Shown piece after piece: positions 1-7,273 of a DNA stretch of 64,000 nucleotides. The position numbers were made by a program, and so were the translations under genes. The notes under the pieces are model-generated. The model made no database searches and was not told the DNA's origin. It saw only the letters and a list, made by a program, of their open reading frames with translations. Position 1 is the first letter of the stretch. Each line of letters opens with the position of its first letter. Source of the DNA: JAOAFZ01 sp964412815 (GTDB lineage: Bacteria > Patescibacteriota > Microgenomatia > UBA1406 > GWC2-37-13); contig CAYPQF010000038.1 in NCBI GenBank assembly GCA_964412815.1, positions 1-64,000 of the forward strand, written 5' to 3'.

Positions 1-1
1 G

Positions 2-802
2 ATACAGCCTCGCTTTTCGGATGCATTGTTGCAGGAAGCATACACGAACACGACAAATGTCTCTACTGCCAAGGTTGCGTTTGTTTCAACGGTTGAGACA
101 ACCATCAACCAGCCCACCGACCAGACACAACAGAAACTCCGGAGCAATGTATCAGGATATTTGGTAGGAAGCGCGGTTGACGACACGATGCAGACCGAGC
201 TGCGCATAGCCTATGCGGAAGATGATTCGAGAAATGCCGAATTCCGTCAGATACTTGTTGGTGACAATCTGTACTTACAGACCAATACAAGCGGGCGTAT
301 CTGGGATCGCCGTGAGCGGTCTGATTATAATCGGCTCTACGAGAACCAGCCCGTAGACGCGACTGCGTATACCTACAACATGCTTGATACCCTGTTTAGC
401 AGTGGGAAAGCATTATTCCGTGCCATTGATGCATCCAGTGTGCAGCCGCAACCGGAACGGGAGATTGACGGAAAAAAATACGCGCCGTTTGTATTCCGGT
501 TAACGGTACAGGATTATATTCAGGCACTGGAGCGGGATCCGGATACCACTGAGTATATTCTGGAAGACGCCCGGAAGATTCTTTCGAACGCATCGATCAG
601 CGGCACCATTTTTGTAAACAAAGAGACACGTTTTATCGAACGGCTTGAGTACACGGGCACGAACTTTACCCAGATCTCCAGCGAAGACTCGCAGGACTTG
701 CTGGGTATCACGACCACCCACGATATGAATGTGGTAGCTATCTTTTCAGACTTCAATGCTCCTCTTACTATTATTCCACCGCCGGAGCAGGAAGTACGGT
801 AA
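2..802 (+). CDS. Secreted/lipoprotein-like protein of unknown function, 5'-truncated
   Basis: The frame is open from base 2, so the N-terminus, and any signal peptide, lies outside the window. The visible ~266 residues are hydrophilic with alternating short strands and no internal membrane segment, ending in a Pro-rich tail (IIPPPEQEVR). The pattern of a 'GDNLYLQT' strand, an 'EREIDGKKYAPFVFRLTV' strand and a late 'SGTIFVNKETRFIERLEY' strand resembles LolA/LppX-type lipid-binding lipoproteins often seen in this kind of genome, but that is only a fold-level impression. A TTG at position 26 could be read as a start but has no ribosome site and is not needed. Confidence 0.6.
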   Translation: MQPRFSDALLQEAYTNTTNVSTAKVAFVSTVETTINQPTDQTQQKLRSNVSGYLVGSAVDDTMQTELRIAYAEDDSRNAEFRQILVGDNLYLQTNTSGRIWDRRERSDYNRLYENQPVDATAYTYNMLDTLFSSGKALFRAIDASSVQPQPEREIDGKKYAPFVFRLTVQDYIQALERDPDTTEYILEDARKILSNASISGTIFVNKETRFIERLEYTGTNFTQISSEDSQDLLGITTTHDMNVVAIFSDFNAPLTIIPPPEQEVR

Positions 803-842
803 AAGCTTACTATTTCTGCTTATGCTGGTGGTTAAGCGGGGT

Positions 843-871
843 TTGAAAAATCTGTCACTCCATGATATGAT
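843..871 (+). promoter_or_regulatory. Sigma-70-type promoter for the small membrane protein at 904
   Basis: TTGAAA (843-848), a 17-bp spacer and TATGAT (866-871). The predicted start near 878 gives a ~26-nt leader ending in a T-run directly before ATG, with no Shine-Dalgarno sequence. Confidence 0.6.
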
Positions 872-903
872 AAAACTATAGGATGTAATTCATTCTTTTT
901 TTT

Positions 904-1056
904 ATGAATACCAAACTCGCTATCGGCGTTATTGTAGGACTCGGCATTATTATCATTGTGTTATCTGCCACTCTTGTTATGGTGATACAGAATAAAAAAC
1001 AGGAGACTTCCCGTGTACCGTCCGAATCACAGCCGGCTACTACGATCTCTAAATAA
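904..1056 (+). CDS. Small single-span membrane protein, 50 aa, unknown
   Basis: An ATG-started 50-codon frame between a good promoter and a clean TAA stop. Residues 5-28 form one strongly hydrophobic helix (MNTKLAIGVIVGLGIIIIVL) followed by a basic stretch (QNKKQ) and a polar Ser/Pro/Thr tail, so the protein should be N-in or signal-anchor type with a short exposed tail. It lies convergent with the phosphoesterase gene, whose end is 16 bases away. No family is recognised. Existence is supported by the promoter and the coherent helix-plus-tail layout rather than by homology. Confidence 0.5.
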   Translation: MNTKLAIGVIVGLGIIIIVLSATLVMVIQNKKQETSRVPSESQPATTISK

Positions 1057-1071
1057 ATGTGAGTTCAGTTT

Positions 1072-1692
1072 TTATACGGATAGAATCATTTTATTTGTAA
1101 CCACATAGACCGAGTCTCCTCTATTCGGTTGAATTTCCGTTGTACGAACTGTATTACTGACTGCGGGAAGGATGCAGTGATGATTACCAAAATAAAAGCA
1201 GGGTAAGGTTACTTCTTTCTGAGATTTACCCACCAGGGTAACTGTTGGGTGGAGATGACCACAAACTACGATATGATCAGACAGGAGTGAGTCTACCGGA
1301 CGGTGACTAAACAGAAAGATATCTTCTTTACGATGTCGTGGAATAATTTTTATATTCAGCTCCTGATATACTCCTGCAGGCAGCACATCATGGTTTCCCA
1401 GTACCAGCTCTATCTCCATCTGTTCAAATTGTTTGCGCCAGATCTGGAAATAATACCATTCACTGGTAAAGGTTTTATGAAACAGGTCCCCCAGGATGAG
1501 CAACCGCTGTGGTTTAAAATCGTATACACTGTCGGACAGTCGCAGCAGATCGTGCTCGATACCATTCGGTCCGTTACTTCCCAGATGCAGATCGGTAACC
1601 AATAACGTGTTTCCCTGTTCCCAGTAGGCAACCTTATGACGCGAGAGGATAAAATTCTGATCCTGTATGTGGTGAAGAATGTGATCTTTCAT
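1072..1692 (-). CDS. Metallophosphoesterase, PdeM-like
   Basis: A 206-residue calcineurin-like phosphoesterase. All metal-binding blocks are present in order: DLHLG (34-38), GDLFH (68-72), GNHD (99-102), SHRP (129-132) and GHLHP (145-149). The compact size and the DLHLG...GHLHP spacing match the PdeM family, which in other bacteria often sits beside an ATP-dependent DNA ligase or helicase; no such neighbour is seen here, so a general nuclease/phosphodiesterase role is the safe call. I chose the second Met (1692) because a TATAAT box lies 9 nt upstream of it; an earlier start at 1749 would run through the promoter. Confidence 0.8.
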   Translation of the reverse strand: MKDHILHHIQDQNFILSRHKVAYWEQGNTLLVTDLHLGSNGPNGIEHDLLRLSDSVYDFKPQRLLILGDLFHKTFTSEWYYFQIWRKQFEQMEIELVLGNHDVLPAGVYQELNIKIIPRHRKEDIFLFSHRPVDSLLSDHIVVCGHLHPTVTLVGKSQKEVTLPCFYFGNHHCILPAVSNTVRTTEIQPNRGDSVYVVTNKMILSV

Positions 1693-1726
1693 GCATGTTT
1701 TATTATAAACGAAGCAGTGCGGCAGT

Positions 1727-1755
1727 GCCGGGGTGGCACACAGTACCACCCCGGC
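1727..1755. terminator. GC-rich perfect hairpin without U tract at the 3' side of a GC-rich island gene
   Basis: GCCGGGGTGG (1727-1736) pairs perfectly with CCACCCCGGC (1746-1755) around a 9-nt loop. There is no T-run on either strand, so it is not a classical intrinsic terminator. It lies between the end of the GC-rich gene at 1810 and the phosphoesterase promoter, the place where a U-less terminator or insulator would act. Confidence 0.45.
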
Positions 1756-1809
1756 GGAACAAACACGCGGCCAGCTAGCCAGTTCCAGGACAGGAGCATA
1801 GGACCTTAA

Positions 1810-2268
1810 CTAGGCCACCATCTCGACGATGGTGCCTTCATTCCAGAGCAGGTACGGCAGGACGATGAACAGTAAGGTGCTGATCACCCCCAGGGCAACC
1901 AGCGTTCCGACCAGGCCCATTAGCGGCACCAGGACCAGCCAGCCCCACCCGATGAGCAGAGCCACGCCGCCAATGATGCCCACGGCAGCGCTCCACCGGC
2001 CGAGCAGATCGCACAGGCCGATCAGGTCACGCACCAGCGCGGTGCAGACGGGCGACAGGACGGTACTGAACAGAGCCAGGCTGAACGCAGTCAGCCAGCC
2101 CAGCTCTACAGCCAGCTGCAGCGCCCACGCCGCCAGAGCGCTGGTCAGGCCGATCACGAGCAGGATAGTCATCCAGACCTTCTTGCCACGCCGCCGCATC
2201 GGGCGTGGCCTGCGAACAAAGGCCGGGATATCCCTCTCCGGGTCAAGGTTTGGTCTTGTCACGTGCAC
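1810..2268 (-). CDS. GC-rich membrane protein, unknown (island 1)
   Basis: A 152-residue protein with a short basic N-terminus (RRPRPMRRRGKK, about 19-30) and four to five hydrophobic helices filling the rest, so an integral membrane protein. It starts with GTG at 2268 behind a textbook Shine-Dalgarno (AAAGGAGGAAA, 7 nt away), unlike most genes around it, and its codons are strikingly GC-rich (CTG, GCC, CGC). A TATAAT box lies at 2313-2318. I do not recognise a family. Composition, ribosome site and the 3' hairpin link it to the other GC-rich genes at 3908-4878 and 61235-61734 and suggest recent acquisition. Confidence 0.65.
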   Translation of the reverse strand: MHVTRPNLDPERDIPAFVRRPRPMRRRGKKVWMTILLVIGLTSALAAWALQLAVELGWLTAFSLALFSTVLSPVCTALVRDLIGLCDLLGRWSAAVGIIGGVALLIGWGWLVLVPLMGLVGTLVALGVISTLLFIVLPYLLWNEGTIVEMVA

Positions 2269-2413
2269 GAACTTTCCTCCTTTGGCTACAGTGTGTTCCA
2301 GTAAGACCTATAATTATACCATTAAACTGTCATGATAGTACCTATATCCGCTCGAGTTGCTACCATCGCTTCCAGTGCTGCTGGCATATCTGTATCTCCG
2401 GTCGCTGCCAGTA

Positions 2414-3679
2414 CTACCGTACAGAAAATAAGTCCTTCCAGTGGGTCGTGTACCGAGGTGATTGCAACTCCCGTTTACCCGTCCAGAGCTGGGTGCGCAA
2501 TCCTTCGGCGGCAAAGCGAATGGCACGACGGCCATGCATTCTGTTGAGCGAGTCTAGTGTCTGCATCAGGCGTTCTTTCCGCTCCAGATTGGTGTTATCT
2601 ACCAGCAGACTAAGTTGTGTCCGTGTTTCGGGCACAATTGCTGTCAGCATGACGGCTGCTTTTTTATATTTTTCGCCCGATCTGAATATTTTTTCCAGAC
2701 CACGGAGTGCGTGCCGGGTCAGCTCCGGTGTATAGTTAGAAGGCTGTTGCAGCGGAATTACAGATTTGTTGCCATAGTACCGCTCTTTATCAAACCGGTT
2801 GGTCTGCACCATGACCTGGATAATACCGGCCATTGCCTTATCGTGACGCAGTTTTTCTGCCGCCCGGGCGGTGTAGGTGGAAACAGCTTCTTTTAGTTCG
2901 GTCAGCGTGGTCACCGGCCGGCCAAACGAGCGCGAACTCATAATGCCTTTCTTCATGGGACGGACTTCTTCCAGTGGGAGGCAGGAGATCCCCCGCAGCT
3001 CGTGCACCATGCGCAGTCCGACAATGGTCATATGTTTCTCGACCCACCGGTCCGGCATGTACTTGAGCTGGTAGACTGTCTTGATACCTTCGCGTTCCAG
3101 GAAACCGGTATACGCCCGTCCGATGCCCCAAACCTCGGAGACCGGCAGACGGTGCAGAATAGCATCGATATCCGGTGCGGCAGCAATATTAAAGACACGT
3201 TTAGGAAAGCGGTGTTTATTCTTTTTTACGTACCCGTTTGCCAGTTTTGCCAATGTTTTGGTGGGACCAATGCCGACCGAAACAGGAATCCCTACCCATT
3301 TTTGTACGGTCTCTGCCATCTCTTCTGTATATGCCGTATGTTCCGCCGCAATATGCTCCAGCGATAAAAAGGCCTCGTCGATGGAGTACACCTCGATATT
3401 AGGAGTATAGGTTGAGAGCACGCTCATAACCCGATGAGACATATCGCCATATAGCGAAAAATTAGCGGAAAAGATACGAGCACCAATCTCTTTCATGTGG
3501 TCTTTCCACTTGAAGTACGGAGCGCCCATGGGAATGCCCAGATGTTTTACTTCGTCGGAGCGGGAAATAAAACAGCCGTCATTATTGGAAAGGACAACTA
3601 CCGGAGTATGGTTGAGTTCGGGCCGGAATACCCGCTCGCAGGAAACATAGAAGTTATTGCAGTCAACAAGAGCAAACAT
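2414..3679 (-). CDS. umuC: Translesion DNA polymerase V catalytic subunit UmuC
   Basis: A 421-residue Y-family polymerase, the usual UmuC length. The catalytic carboxylates are visible: D6 in MFALVDCNNFY and D101-E102 in YSIDEAF. A C-terminal QLSLL stretch fits the beta-clamp-binding motif, and the last ~25 residues (SPRYTTHWKDLFSVR) match the UmuC/DUF4113 tail, distinguishing it from DinB. It should copy past DNA lesions with UmuD. An SOS operator 130 bp upstream (3808-3823) and a TATAAC box (3781-3786) give it its own damage-inducible promoter and a ~95-nt leader, so it is not simply co-transcribed with umuD. Confidence 0.95.
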   Translation of the reverse strand: MFALVDCNNFYVSCERVFRPELNHTPVVVLSNNDGCFISRSDEVKHLGIPMGAPYFKWKDHMKEIGARIFSANFSLYGDMSHRVMSVLSTYTPNIEVYSIDEAFLSLEHIAAEHTAYTEEMAETVQKWVGIPVSVGIGPTKTLAKLANGYVKKNKHRFPKRVFNIAAAPDIDAILHRLPVSEVWGIGRAYTGFLEREGIKTVYQLKYMPDRWVEKHMTIVGLRMVHELRGISCLPLEEVRPMKKGIMSSRSFGRPVTTLTELKEAVSTYTARAAEKLRHDKAMAGIIQVMVQTNRFDKERYYGNKSVIPLQQPSNYTPELTRHALRGLEKIFRSGEKYKKAAVMLTAIVPETRTQLSLLVDNTNLERKERLMQTLDSLNRMHGRRAIRFAAEGLRTQLWTGKRELQSPRYTTHWKDLFSVR

Positions 3680-3807
3680 GGTGAGAGAAAACTGATAATA
3701 GGTTACGGTACAGGGCGATATGTCTGATTCCGGGTTCGGATACCATTGCGGCTCCGGATTAAGACCGCCATCGGACCACTGTTATACTACCATGTTTTTG
3801 GCAAAAA

Positions 3808-3823
3808 GTAAACGATTGTTCAC
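3808..3823 (-). promoter_or_regulatory. LexA (SOS) operator upstream of umuC
   Basis: Sequence GTAAAC-GATT-GTTCAC is a perfect 6+6 palindrome. It lies just upstream of the umuC -10 box TATAAC (3781-3786) and covers the -35 region. The same 16-bp pattern occurs before umuD, lexA (twice) and the nuclease gene at 61914. Confidence 0.85.
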
Positions 3824-3857
3824 CTATGAAGTATTGATGAGGATCGAAACGAAGTGG

Positions 3858-3881
3858 TTCCTCCCGGGGGGCCGGGAGGAA
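3858..3881. terminator. GC-rich perfect hairpin without U tract, end of island 2
   Basis: TTCCTCCCGG (3858-3867) and CCGGGAGGAA (3872-3881) form a 10-bp stem with a GGGG loop on the plus strand. It follows the stop codon of the GC-rich pair at 3908-4878 and has no T-run, like the hairpins at 1727 and 61165. Confidence 0.5.
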
Positions 3882-3907
3882 CAGGCAGCAACGCACGTCG
3901 CGGGAGG

Positions 3908-4372
3908 TTAGCCGGCAGCAGTCGGTGGCTTGCGGTCGAAGAACGTTATCAGAGCGAGCAGTGGCATCAGGAACGACCTGATAACCCAGATTATGATCTT
4001 GATCTGTTCAGCCAACTGCTCCGGGAACCGGGCTTCGACCAGACGGTCACTGAAGATGTTGACGGTAGCTGAAATGACCACCAGTGCTATACCGGACAAC
4101 ACCACGTACCCACCATGCATTCGTCGGCGAGACCACTGCTGGAGAGTCCAGTAGCCCAGTAGCGCCAGGCCACTCTTGGTCCAGGTCAACACAGCACTCA
4201 AGCCCAGCGCCACCCAGGGGTTGACTCCGGGTTGGAGATACCGGTAAAACCCCATCAGGCCGATGCCGCAGAGCACAAAGGCAACGGCGGTGAGCTTTGG
4301 ATCGGGCAGGCGAAAGAACCGGCGGCGGACACGCGGTCGAGCCCGGCTCCACCAGAGTGTTTGTGCACTCAT
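3908..4372 (-). CDS. GC-rich four-helix membrane protein, unknown (island 2, second gene)
   Basis: A 154-residue protein with a basic N-terminus (residues ~9-21, rich in Arg) and about four hydrophobic helices, ending in a short basic tail (FFDRKPPTAAG). Layout and several positions parallel the neighbour at 4396-4878, in particular the last helix followed by an Arg/Lys-rich end, so the two look like diverged tandem paralogues. ATG at 4372 lies 23 nt after the upstream gene's stop and has a TGGAG ribosome site, so the two form an operon. GC-rich codon use contrasts with umuC and umuD on either side. Function unknown. Confidence 0.6.
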   Translation of the reverse strand: MSAQTLWWSRARPRVRRRFFRLPDPKLTAVAFVLCGIGLMGFYRYLQPGVNPWVALGLSAVLTWTKSGLALLGYWTLQQWSRRRMHGGYVVLSGIALVVISATVNIFSDRLVEARFPEQLAEQIKIIIWVIRSFLMPLLALITFFDRKPPTAAG

Positions 4373-4395
4373 GAGAACTCCATTCCACTCTGACG

Positions 4396-4878
4396 CTATC
4401 GCTTTCGCGTCTCCAGATAGGTCACAAAGATGATCGGCATGACGACCTGGGTAATCAGGGTCACGATGCGGGTCGCCATTACAGCCCCCTCATCGGAAAA
4501 CCCGTGCGCCTGAAACAGGTCGGTCGTCATCGGATTCACGATGCCGCCACCAATGACAAACATCACGATGATCATCCCGATAACCCCAAGGAGAAATACA
4601 GGCCGGTACATGCTCAGCTTCCAGAACAGGAACACCAGCGACAAGACGATGGTGAAGATCCAGGCGCAGAAAGCGCTGAGCAGCAGGATCAGTAACCAGG
4701 GGCCGCTGCCGAACAGGAACCAGTACAGGGCGGTCATGATCAGGCCGAGCGTGACGACAATGGCGATGAGCGGATTGACCTCTGGCGGCTTGAACCGTCG
4801 AGCTATCCGCAACAACAGGCCGTCTGTCTTGATCCGCTCGAACCTCGCGAAGACCTGAGGCCAGGTAGCATCGGGCAT
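4396..4878 (-). CDS. GC-rich four-helix membrane protein, unknown (island 2, first gene)
   Basis: A 160-residue integral membrane protein: a ~33-residue soluble, positively charged head, then about four helices and a terminal ETRKR. The ribosome site (GAGAGG before TTTCCCATG) and a full promoter (4925-4953) support the start at 4878. It is the first gene of a two-gene unit inserted between umuD and umuC and appears to be a paralogue of the gene that follows it. No family recognised. Codon use is visibly richer in G and C than that of the SOS genes around it. Confidence 0.6.
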   Translation of the reverse strand: MPDATWPQVFARFERIKTDGLLLRIARRFKPPEVNPLIAIVVTLGLIMTALYWFLFGSGPWLLILLLSAFCAWIFTIVLSLVFLFWKLSMYRPVFLLGVIGMIIVMFVIGGGIVNPMTTDLFQAHGFSDEGAVMATRIVTLITQVVMPIIFVTYLETRKR

Positions 4879-4924
4879 GGGAAACCTCTCTTCTCAGCTT
4901 GTTTTGTGCGACTTACTATAGGCC

Positions 4925-4953
4925 ATTATACAATGAGATGCGGGCTTAATCAA
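4925..4953 (-). promoter_or_regulatory. Promoter of the island 2 operon
   Basis: On the minus strand TTGATT (948-953 within the 4900s, i.e. 4948-4953), a 17-bp spacer and TATAAT (4925-4930). The -35 overlaps the last codons of umuD. It yields a ~40-nt leader carrying a Shine-Dalgarno sequence, unlike the leaderless neighbours. Confidence 0.65.
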
Positions 4954-5387
4954 GATATGGGGGTTATAACACTCTTGACTACTCCCCAGACCTCAAACTG
5001 CATCTCGGAACGGACACAGATGGGTGGATAGTCTTTATTCTCGGCAAAGAGCCAGATGGCATCCCGTTCTTTTTTGTAACGGCGAACGGTCATCTCCCCA
5101 TTGAGGACCGCAATCACAATCGCATTATCAGACGGATCAAGAGATTTATCTACAATCAGAATACTGCCGGAAAAGATGCCGGCATCTTTCATAGCATCGC
5201 CGGAGACACGGACAAAGTAGGTTGCAGCAGGGTGTTCTATCAGATACTCATTCAGATCGAGGCGACTGTCAATAAAGTCTTCGGCGGGAGAAGGAAACCC
5301 GGCATGAATTGATTCAAGAAACAGAGGGATTTTGTAGCCAAAGTGGGCGATTCCGAACGGTGCCAGCGGGTGAACAATCGTTCTCAT
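4950..5387 (-). CDS. umuD: UmuD homologue with a lost Ser-Lys catalytic dyad
   Basis: A 145-residue UmuD: AGFPSPAEDF (29-38) matches the cleavage region, with the scissile Ala29-Gly30, and the rest aligns with E. coli UmuD without gaps at a constant offset of 5. At that offset the catalytic Ser60 corresponds to Ala65 (SGDAMKDAG, codon GCT) and Lys97 to Arg102 (TVRRYKK). Both catalytic residues are therefore absent, so it should not cleave itself, while LexA at 29035 keeps both. It may act as a permanently uncleaved UmuD, be cut in trans, or partner UmuC in another way. An SOS operator sits directly upstream. Confidence 0.88.
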   Translation of the reverse strand: MRTIVHPLAPFGIAHFGYKIPLFLESIHAGFPSPAEDFIDSRLDLNEYLIEHPAATYFVRVSGDAMKDAGIFSGSILIVDKSLDPSDNAIVIAVLNGEMTVRRYKKERDAIWLFAENKDYPPICVRSEMQFEVWGVVKSVITPIS

Positions 5388-5389
5388 AG

Positions 5390-5405
5390 GTGAACATTAG
5401 TTTAC
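5390..5405 (-). promoter_or_regulatory. LexA (SOS) operator of umuD
   Basis: GTGAAC-ATTA-GTTTAC, two bases before the umuD start codon. On the minus strand it overlaps a plausible -10 (TAATGT, 6 nt before ATG), so bound LexA would block the start of a leaderless umuD transcript. A second, degenerate copy (GTGAACAATCGTTCTC, 5370-5385) lies at the start of the coding region. Confidence 0.85.
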
Positions 5406-5470
5406 CACATACGGTTTTTAAAATGCAAGAGGAAGAGTAATTTTGGTAAGGACACTGGTATAATAAAAGT

Positions 5471-6178
5471 ATGGCTCAAGAACTCAATAGCTATATTCAG
5501 GCTGCACGAAAACGGGATTTAAGTGACCGGACAATCCGGGAGAATCTCCTTGCCGAAGGATGGGAGTTGAGTGCAGTAGAAGCTGCACTGGCAGCGGATC
5601 TTCCCGTTCCAAAACCGCCAAAGGGCTCGCGCGTGCAGTCACCGGCAGCACCAGCGACACCACCGCTACCAGCTGGCACGGCAGCTATCTCCAGCCCGAC
5701 GATGTGGGATGCCTTCGAACATATCCTAATGTTCATCAGCATGTATGTGTTGGCAATCACCATTGGCCTGACACTCAGTCTGTTTGTTGAGAAATGGGTT
5801 CCGGGAACACCCGACATCTACGGTTACGGCAGCAACAACAGTTGGAAACTGAGCATGCTGCGGGGCTATATTGCCTCACTGATTGTATCGTATCCACTAT
5901 TTGCGTTCTTCTTTTTGCGCATCACCCGACGTACCATGGATAATCCATTTGTTCGCACCCTGAAAGCCCGTAAATTCCTGATCTATCTAACACTGGTGGT
6001 GGCATTTATCGTCGTAATTTCGAACGTTATCTCGATCATCTTTAACTTTTTGAATGGGAATGTAACCTTCAACTTCTTCCTGAACTTTTTAATTATTGTC
6101 TCAATCAGCAGTCTGATCTTTTTTTACTATTTACAGCAGGTCAAAGAAGACCGGCAGCCATACAATGCAAAACCATAA
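5471..6178 (+). CDS. DUF5671-type membrane protein with N-terminal UBA-like segment
   Basis: A 235-residue protein. Residues 1-45 (IQAARKRDLSDRTIRENLLAEGW) read as a small helical UBA-like/SHOCT-like segment, followed by a Pro/Ala-rich linker (46-72) and four membrane helices (about 78-105, 135-158, 170-192, 200-222). This arrangement matches DUF5671 proteins common in Patescibacteria; function unknown. TATAAT (5459-5464) ends 6 nt before ATG, predicting a leaderless mRNA. The next gene overlaps its last 14 bases, so the pair is one operon. Confidence 0.75.
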   Translation: MAQELNSYIQAARKRDLSDRTIRENLLAEGWELSAVEAALAADLPVPKPPKGSRVQSPAAPATPPLPAGTAAISSPTMWDAFEHILMFISMYVLAITIGLTLSLFVEKWVPGTPDIYGYGSNNSWKLSMLRGYIASLIVSYPLFAFFFLRITRRTMDNPFVRTLKARKFLIYLTLVVAFIVVISNVISIIFNFLNGNVTFNFFLNFLIIVSISSLIFFYYLQQVKEDRQPYNAKP

Positions 6179-6602
6179 GTTTTTTATTATCGGACTCGGG
6201 GTATTTGTAGCACTCCTGATCGGAGTAGGAATCTCACTTGCCGGAAATCCGGTAAATCAGCAGGCCATCCGGTATGACGAGAAGCGATATAACGATTTTC
6301 AGCAGATTAAGTATCAGATTGATGAGTACTACCGGGGCAATCTGAGAGTTCCGGCAGCACTTGATGCTCTTCCAAGAAGAGACAACCTCGCGATAACCGA
6401 CCCGGAAACAGAACAGCCTTACGAGTATCAGGTAGTAAACAAGACTTCGTATCGTCTTTGTACTACGTTTTCTACCAATGCGGAAGATCTAAAGGAGTAT
6501 GGGAATATCTATTTCGATTACCCTATTCAACATACACAAGGGTACTCCTGTGTAGAGATGGAAGTTCCTGCATACATACAAAACACCGTGAATACACCGT
6601 AA
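6165..6602 (+). CDS. Signal-anchored protein, unknown, DUF5671 partner
   Basis: 145 residues: one N-terminal hydrophobic helix (about 6-26, ending SLAGNP) and a soluble domain that begins with YNDFQQIKYQIDEYYRGNLRVP, like the mature part of type IV pilin-like or 'DUF5671-associated' proteins, and contains two Cys (C99 and C129) that could form a disulphide outside the cell. It overlaps the preceding membrane protein by 14 bases and is presumably made and inserted with it. Family not certain. Confidence 0.7.
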   Translation: MQNHKFFIIGLGVFVALLIGVGISLAGNPVNQQAIRYDEKRYNDFQQIKYQIDEYYRGNLRVPAALDALPRRDNLAITDPETEQPYEYQVVNKTSYRLCTTFSTNAEDLKEYGNIYFDYPIQHTQGYSCVEMEVPAYIQNTVNTP

Positions 6603-6621
6603 CAGGTACCGGTTCGATACA

Positions 6622-7239
6622 TTAGCAGCTCCCCTTTGGAATATTGATTACAATCTCCTGAAATCCCAGGGCTGAGAAAAGTCCGATTAACTGCTTGCGT
6701 CCGTTTTCTTCGGCTGAGTTCAGAATCCCTGCCTGACAGGCTGCATCACGAATGGTGATCTCGGCCTGAGCACGCGCTTCTGTCTCCAGCGTATCTTCGC
6801 CCCGTGTCAGAACACCCTGGGTGCGATCGTAGACGCGGGTCTGCTGATTATCCAGTCGGGTAAAAAGAATCTGCGGCGCTGGAGCATTCACGGTAATTTT
6901 GCTGCCTTCAATAACAATATCCTGTTCGGATATCTTTGAAAAATCAAATCCGGCAATCACCTGTCCATTGGCAATCAGCAGAATGCGGTCTCCAAATAAA
7001 AACTGCTGGAACGCTCCACCTTGTGTACCGGCATCAATTATCTTTTCGATGGTATACGCAGACGTCTCCAGACGGCTCAGCTTCTGAATTTCCTTGACTA
7101 CCGCGGTTCCGGACGTGTTGACATAGAATTTGTCTTCACGAATAAAATTGGAGTAGACAAAATAGGTTAAAAATCCAACACCGGTTAGGGCAAGTATGGT
7201 GACAACCAGTATGCCGATATTTTTGATGCGTTGAAACAT
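6622..7239 (-). CDS. DUF4230 membrane-anchored protein
   Basis: 205 residues: a cytoplasmic head of ~9 residues, a single anchor helix (10-31) and an extracellular beta-rich domain containing LETSAYTIEKIIDAG, the typical DUF4230 opening, then GDRILLIANGQVIAGFDFSKI and a C-terminal segment with a Cys pair (CQAG..., GSC end). DUF4230 has no assigned function. TATAAT (7246-7251) ends exactly 6 nt before ATG. Its 3' end converges on the 6165 gene with only 19 bases between them. Confidence 0.85.
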   Translation of the reverse strand: MFQRIKNIGILVVTILALTGVGFLTYFVYSNFIREDKFYVNTSGTAVVKEIQKLSRLETSAYTIEKIIDAGTQGGAFQQFLFGDRILLIANGQVIAGFDFSKISEQDIVIEGSKITVNAPAPQILFTRLDNQQTRVYDRTQGVLTRGEDTLETEARAQAEITIRDAACQAGILNSAEENGRKQLIGLFSALGFQEIVINIPKGSC

Positions 7240-7273
7240 GCAGATATTATACCATTTATGAAGAGGGAAGCCG

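Noticed and set aside
2205..2735. Plus-strand frames over umuC and the GC-rich gene
   Set aside because: They are antisense shadows: low-complexity Arg/Ser/Cys-rich translations with no start signals, opposite well-supported genes.
5370..5385. Second full SOS operator in the umuD coding start
   Set aside because: GTGAACAATCGTTCTC matches one half only; at best a weak auxiliary site.
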